Shown here piece after piece: positions 58,433 through 64,000 of a DNA stretch of 64,000 nucleotides. The notes below the pieces were generated by a model, which did no database searches, was not told where the DNA came from, and was given only the letters and a program-made list of their open reading frames with translations. A program made the position numbers and the translations under genes. The DNA comes from Zoroaster sp. YZ-2022. Taxonomy: Eukaryota; Echinodermata; Asteroidea; Forcipulatida; Zoroasteridae. Position 1 is the first letter of the stretch; the number at the start of each line of letters is the position of its first letter. The stretch covers positions 2,029,402 through 2,093,401 of the forward strand of contig CM055828.1 of the NCBI GenBank assembly GCA_029582265.1. Direction: 5' to 3'.

Positions 58433-60806
58433 TTAACAGGGTCAGGAAACCTCTCCTTCAGATTTAGTAGGCTGGTAACATACACAAGTACATGTATGTA
58501 AACATTTATGTAATTCACAACAATTCTATTTACAAACATCTACCACCATCTCAATCAATCACACAGCCAGAATTTAACAACACTTTTACGAGTACAAATT
58601 CAAATTGATTTGAATTTGAATTGATGCACTACATTACTGTCTCCGGTCCTTCCATGGACCACTGTAGTCAAAAAGGTTTACAATCACAGCTCTTTTGTAA
58701 ATCCGTGCTTATAAATATCTAATGGTGCACCACTGTGCTACACTGCTAACAGTGCATGTAACCTCGGAAGTGGCAGGTAGCTAGCATTTATTCACGCTCA
58801 GTGATCATTTAACTGATGTTTATAGTCAAAATAATCCACAGTCTATCCCGACTGCCTTGGAAATGTCATCCAATCAGCACAATGAATAACATCTTAACTT
58901 AACCAATGCTGAGAAATGTTATGTATTACATGTACAAGTACATGTATCTTGCAAACTATCTTTTTGTTTTAAGTGTGTGCACGTTCATACATGTACGTGT
59001 AACATGTACACACTGAGTCTGGCTAGATGATTCTATTTTCTATCAGTTTTACTTACAAATTTTCCAATTTAAGAATCACCCAAGAAAAAAAACCAAACGT
59101 AATATCCAACAAGATACACAAAGTGGCAGTATGGAACAATTTTGTTTGCATGTTTATCATACTGATTTTGTATAGCAAATGTTTAATTTTGTTTCACAAA
59201 TTGTGAAATTTTCTCATTCAAACGAAAGTAATACAAACGAAATCATTCACTGAAGTAGTCATTGAAGAACACTGAAACTGCATATGGCTCTGGTTTTTTT
59301 AACATATACCAAAAAGCTTAATGGCACTTTGAGAGTCTCAAATTTTGTAAAGATACAGAACTGGAAACCAGTTTTCATATTTTTTTGAAGCATGGACCTA
59401 GATTGATCTCCCATAGCTTAATGAAAATTCTACAAGTTTGGTTTATGTGTGTGAGCTATCGCTGAACAGCCAAATGTTAACGGAATTTTGTCAACCAAAA
59501 AAAGAGACCAGATTGTTTTTAGCTGAAACACAAAAATGCCAGAAACAATATAATTCTTTCCTATTTACAATGAATGAGTATGAGTGGAACTTTAAGAAAG
59601 TGCACAGCAACCCCAAGTATTTGGACTATTTTGATGGAGCGGCTCAATTGAAAATAGTGTTTCGGACGTTACATTTTCCGTTAACAATCTTACCCTTATT
59701 TGACTCACTAGGACTACAATTTATTTATATGATATCAGTATTAAAATCCACTTTCTGGGTACCCCATTCCAATGCCTAAAAAGAAAGTAACATTATGTTA
59801 TTGCAGTGACGTTGTTTAAAATTTGTTCATCAAATAAAAAAGTTACCTCATTTTCCGTAAACAATTTGGTAACGTCCGAAACAATATTAATTTTGAAGTA
59901 TCAAAAAATACAGGAATTGTAAAACCTATTTATTATTTCATTTTGAAAGAACCTCAAGGCAGCTTACCATCACAGCATAAATTAATGCTGTATCTAATTG
60001 CATTATCATTATATCAGCAAAACAAATTTTCCGTTAACAGTTGTAACATCCGAAACGACTGTAACGTCCGAAACAAATAATACCATTTCTCAGCTAATAA
60101 CTCAAAGTTGATGGTACCCAAAGTGATTTAATCATCATAAAATAAAACACTTATTACTAAAACAAATCTAGACATGAATTAGATCATTCTTGTCCAACAA
60201 ATTTCTCATGACACAAAATATTTGTTTCGGACGTTACACAATTTGGTTGTTAACACAAAATTTAAAATTTTTAATGCTGTTTTTATTCTATCAACATTTT
60301 ATGACTCTCCAATTTCTTTTTACATGTCAAGAAAAATATTTCATTCATTTCATTCAGTTTTAACATTAAATACAACATGCATTTGATGCCAAAATAAAAT
60401 TTACTATCAAATTTAAAGCTTTCTACAATACCAATTGGCAACAATGAAATTTTTAAAGACACTGTATGTGATGCATGACATTGCTAGATTGTTTTGAAAT
60501 AACCTCACTTTTAATTAAACCAAATCAATTTCAACTAGAACTGCTCATCAGAATTATGGAGCAATATAAATAATACTTTCTGGGGTATTGTAAACATGTT
60601 TCGGACGTTACGACATAGTGTTAACACACATTTCTGCATGCATGCTGATCCCCCTATGAACGAAATAGATGACTTCAGTTCCACAGTAATTATTGTGGGA
60701 TATAATACAGTACATTTGCATATAATTTCTATAAATTATATGCAACAAGCAAGTCCTGGCCATGACCTTGAGAAGCCTGCCTGCTACATGTAGCTGCAGT
60801 GTTTAA

Positions 60807-61454
60807 CCCTAACCACCCTATATCCTCCAAAGTCCTCCAAGGGGCACTTTTTGGAAAAATTCAGCACTGTTGGAAACTGGTACTTTCACCTCTTCAAATG
60901 GAGTGTCGTGGCCGAGCGGTCTAGCTTACGGACTCAAGTTCTGGTGTTAGCAGCAGAATGTGGGTTCGAATCCGCCGTGACACTTGTGTCCTTGAGCAAG
61001 ACACTTAACCATGATTGCTTCTCTCCACCCAGGGGTTAAATGGGTACCTGTGAGGGCAGAGTTGGTTGATTAGCTCTATATGCGCTGTAATGGCAGCAAT
61101 TGAGCTGTATACTCCCCAGGGAGCTGAGATGGTTTCAGGAATGATTTATGAGCCTGATGAGCTTTATGCGCAGGGGTAATTATATAATGCGCCTTGAGCA
61201 CCACTCATTTAGTGGATACGTGCGCTCTATAAGTCCATACATTATTATTATTATTATTAGTAGTATTATAAATGGGCAAAATTACTACCTGGCAAGAAGT
61301 ACAGGCCATTTAAGTGCTGAATATGACAGATCAACGAAAATGCATGGTGCATTTTGAAGATACATGTACATGTAAGGGCATGTTTCCAAAAGTGCACTGA
61401 TGGATTTTGGAGGATTCAGGAAGGTTCCTAGTCAGAATACCTAGGGGGTTAGGG
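60807..61454 (+). mobile_element. TTAA-flanked MITE carrying a nested SINE
   Basis: TTAA at 60803-60806 and 61455-61458. Ends CCCTAACCACCCTATATCC and, inverted, CCCTAACCCCCTAGGTATT; further in, CTCCAAAGTCCTCC/CTCCAAAATCC and GGCACTTTTTGGAAA/GTGCACTTTTGGAAA also match. Without the SINE at 60902-61270 the element would be about 280 bp, like the copy at 55010. Confidence 0.8.
60902..61270 (+). mobile_element. Full-length tRNA(Leu)-headed SINE, copy B
   Basis: The head GTGTCGTGGCCGAGCGG... closes with GTGACAC and contains CAA at the anticodon position and box B GGGTTCGAATCC, so it derives from a tRNA-Leu(CAA)-like gene. Then come CTTGAGCAAGACACTTAACC, the shared CCCAGGGAGCTGAGA block, a LINE-like tail (TGCGCCTTGAGCACC, GTGCGCTCTATAAGT) and an (ATT)n end. 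The tail resembles L2/CR1-mobilised SINEs, and the middle resembles echinoderm SINEs from memory. Confidence 0.9.
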
Positions 61455-61888
61455 TTAATAAACAGTGAAGTTGGGTCATTGTACAGCACAAGTGCATGTA
61501 TAGCACAACTTTTCTGTAAACTATATGTATAGAAATAAGCAAACTTCTTAGGAGACACCTGCTGCAAGTAAAATCAATGTTTCCTTTAGCCAAACATTTT
61601 CTTTGGAGTCTTTTTGATCAATAAAGTCCATTTAACAGGAGGTCCAAAACATGCAAAAGCAATTTTATGAAATTCATACCTGTATAAACTAACAACCTTA
61701 TAGTTTTGAGCCAACGATACGTTTGTTGTATTCAAAGATCTTGAACCATATCAGTTTACTGTTAATATTGTTGTATTTCTGCAAGTTTTATTCTTAAATT
61801 GTGTTAAATGCACTTTTTCAATTATAACATGATATACTACAACTTTACTCATCTGGATTTGTAAAAAATAATAAAGCAAACAGATTAA

Positions 61889-62149
61889 CCAGTTCGCGTC
61901 GGAGGCCGTGTACATGTATACACGCAATTTTTTTTTGGACAGCGGATCGGAGAGCGTCTAAACACGCCACAGGATTCTCGGGAATATTTGTATAGATTCC
62001 CGGTCGACGTGGCAATGAGCCATAAGCATACAGTGGAAGACGCGGTCTCCCCGGTCACGCTCTGGTGAGCACCATTGGTCGTGTTTGTGCGGTAAAAATA
62101 AACCCGCCACAGGGTTCGGAAAAACTTTTTTATTCCCGGTGCGAACTAG
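61889..62149 (+). mobile_element. 261-bp CpG-rich TTAA element (piggyBac-like MITE)
   Basis: TTAA at 61885-61888 and 62150-62153. Ends CCAGTTCGCGTCGG and, inverted, CTAGTTCGCACCGG. The interior is CpG-rich in an AT-rich setting and holds two related halves (CGCCACAGGATTCTCGG... and CGCCACAGGGTTCGG..., each running to ATTCCCGG). Confidence 0.8.
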
Positions 62150-64000
62150 TTAAACTTTAGCAAAGTTTGTTATCTGATTGAGATGTTAACATCATGTAAC
62201 GTCCGAAACAAAAACAGGCCATTGTCTTTGGTACCATACAAAGCCTACATGTAGTATGCAGTTCAGTGTATTTCAGGTTTTCTAAATGATTACCACCTCA
62301 ATCAAGTTCATATTTCATGCAATTTTACATTACATGAACAGCATTTGGAAGTATGTAGATCTAAATTAGATGGATTAACTTTACAAGAAGTATTGTAGTT
62401 GAGAGGATACACTGGTTAGCAATTTGTATGGTCATTTGAATACAGAGTTTGCATTTAAATATTAATATGTTAGTATATTTCCTTCCTGCAAATAAGCTGA
62501 CAGACCACTGAAACCAAAGCAAAGCCATAAAAATGAGAAAAGCTGAGATGTTAACATAGTGTAACGTCCGAAACATAGTTAGGGTTAAATCTAAAAAAAA
62601 TTCAGCCAATGTACTTTTTCAATTTTTTTTTTCATATAAGTATTTTGCATCGTCCATTGTTTACATGCAATAAGTTTGACCCCAAAAGCCAGTCCTACAA
62701 TGCCAGACAAAAACTTTAAATAGTGAAACCCAGTATTTTCGGTTATTTTTGATTTTAAAGCAATGTAAAAATGCAATTGGTTGTGATAGAAACTCAAAAA
62801 TTGGCATAAATAATCTCTGAACCATGCTCTTAACATTAACATTCATTGCTAAAGTAGGCAAATAAAGCATGAGTTGAATTTCACAATTTTGAGATATCAA
62901 CAGTTTGTAGTAAAACATAAGAGTGTTGTTAATGTTCAAGTATGTTTCACAAGTTTAGAGATAGATTTAAGCTCAGGCTTTTGAATTTCTCAGAAATATA
63001 AATTGTTTGGATGAGAAAAATACATGTTTGAAGTGTGTTGACTTATTTTCATTTTTGACCCTCTTGGTTGACACAAATGGTATATGTTAAAAAAACCAGA
63101 GCCATATACATGTATATATACATGTATCCGTAGAAATAAAATGCTCAGTGTAATTCAGAGTTAATATGTAAATGTTATCCTGTTTGTGGTGACTGCCCAG
63201 TGACATTTAAGTCCACTTTAGCATTTACATTATATGTAATTACACAATTGTGGTTTATCAGATTCACTTAACAGTGTGCAAATCACAACATTGACGTCCA
63301 CCCATCAGAACATTTCGTAATTATGGACTAAAGAGTGCCCCCTTGAGGCCGGAATGTGTCAGGCATTGGGTAACTGGCATCCATGGCATGTCAAACATTC
63401 CTGCTAACCCAATGAGTCATGGCTCACTATGTATACACTTCATAAATCCACTATAAAGATCAAAATATTATATTGCATGTTAATGTATCCCAATGTACAT
63501 TAGGGAAAAAAATGATGCATTATTACTGACCGAGTCTGTGGGAACTTTTTTGTGACAACAAACAAAGTCATTCATGATATAAACATACACATAGTTTGGT
63601 TTTATGCTTTAGTACACATTATTTCTGCAAAAGGGAACTTTAGGAAACAAATTGCCATAGAGAGAAAAAGACCCAATATTGTATTTTATATAATTACCAA
63701 TACATAAGGTAAAAGAGTTAAACACATGCTTCAAACATTGACCTCAATAAAGGTAGAGGTCAAAGTTAAGGTCACCTTTCCCAGTCCCCCATCAAAATAC
63801 AATTGCCAATGTTTTGCAGAGCTTCAGAAAAATTGCTCTGTTGCACATTCTGATATTTTTCAACTATGTGGACCACAGAACATGATCTAACATTCGAATT
63901 AAAGAAAATACAGGAATAAATCCATCAGTTATAAATTAAGCCTCAAGTTGACAAAGAGTTCAAGGGTATGCATCATTATTTGAACGGACAGAAAAACAGT

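Larger units (their letters stand above)
59659..62574. repeat. Eight dispersed copies of GTAACGTCCGAAAC
   Basis: Plus orientation at 59869, 60043 (one mismatch), 60061, 62196 and 62561; minus orientation at 59659, 60224 and 60598. Most copies are preceded, within about 5 to 15 bp, by GTTAACA, often as TTTTCCGTTAACA. I found no copy elsewhere in the window. Confidence 0.95.
59282..63107. mobile_element. 3.8-kb interval bounded by a 30-bp inverted repeat
   Basis: ATATGGCTCTGG...AACATATACCA at 59282-59311 is repeated perfectly in inverted orientation at 63078-63107; similarity stops at both edges. Inside lie all eight copies of the GTAACGTCCGAAAC motif, two nested TTAA elements and a SINE. This looks like a DNA transposon or foldback element with later insertions. 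No transposase domain is recognised in the open frames at 59438-59779 (plus) or 62361-62939 (minus). Target duplication is unclear; ATAT or TA are possible. Confidence 0.5.
56375..64000. other. MYPT upstream intron (continues beyond the window)
   Basis: No ankyrin exon was found here; I looked for the conserved GWIPLHAAASCGY and FLVENGAN blocks on the minus strand. Contents are mobile elements and the GTAACGTCCGAAAC cluster described separately, plus a dense set of TACATGTA palindromes at 56.7-59.0 kb. Confidence 0.55.

Noticed and set aside
59438..59779. 113-residue open frame as a transposase of the 3.8-kb element
   Set aside because: No catalytic motif or DNA-binding domain recognised; one copy of the 14-bp motif lies within it. 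Kept only as a possible relic.
60903..60983. Functional tRNA-Leu gene
   Set aside because: The cloverleaf is recognisable, but the sequence continues into the SINE body shared with 40356-40590 and an (ATT)n tail.
1..64000. CRISPR arrays, operons, ribosome binding sites or bacterial genes
   Set aside because: The window is intron-rich animal DNA; none of the tandem repeats has CRISPR-like unit and spacer structure.

Overview
The window is animal nuclear DNA: AT-rich, intron-dense, full of microsatellites, short inverted-repeat elements, SINEs and a LINE fragment. The high density of TACATGTA palindromes and a tRNA-headed SINE resembling families I remember from sea urchins and sea stars suggest a marine invertebrate. 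An echinoderm is my first guess, but the sequence does not prove it.

Almost the whole window belongs to one gene on the minus strand, the myosin phosphatase targeting subunit (MYPT; vertebrate PPP1R12A/B/C family). I placed 22 coding exons from 56374 down to a stop codon at 13490. All junction phases agree. They encode about 865 residues: the end of the first ankyrin block, a second ankyrin block, an acidic serine-rich and a threonine-rich middle, the ROCK-site motif RRSTQGVT, a second RRxTGV motif, and the C-terminal leucine zipper ending VISKLSK. The N-terminus (PP1-binding motif and first ankyrin repeats) lies beyond 64000. An extra exon at 23287-23421 has its own ATG and joins the last five exons in frame. 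It would give a protein of about 204 residues, the size of the vertebrate M20/M21 small subunit.

Downstream and on the same strand, 2441-2779 is a first coding exon that looks like PAWR (Par-4). In human the order PPP1R12A then PAWR, in the same direction, is the same. Both genes carry an (R/K)xRRxTGV motif near the end of an exon with a phase-0 donor, which hints at an old tandem duplication.

Layout: 1-2440 PAWR intron; 2441-2779 PAWR exon 1; 2780-13489 intergenic plus MYPT 3' UTR with short repeats; 13490-56374 MYPT exons separated by introns rich in small transposons; 56375-64000 MYPT upstream intron. The last 5 kb holds the least explained structure: a 3.8-kb interval bounded by a 30-bp inverted repeat, containing eight copies of GTAACGTCCGAAAC, a SINE nested in a TTAA-flanked element, and a CpG-rich TTAA element. 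A paralogous empty site near 16 kb supports TTAA target-site duplication for one small element.
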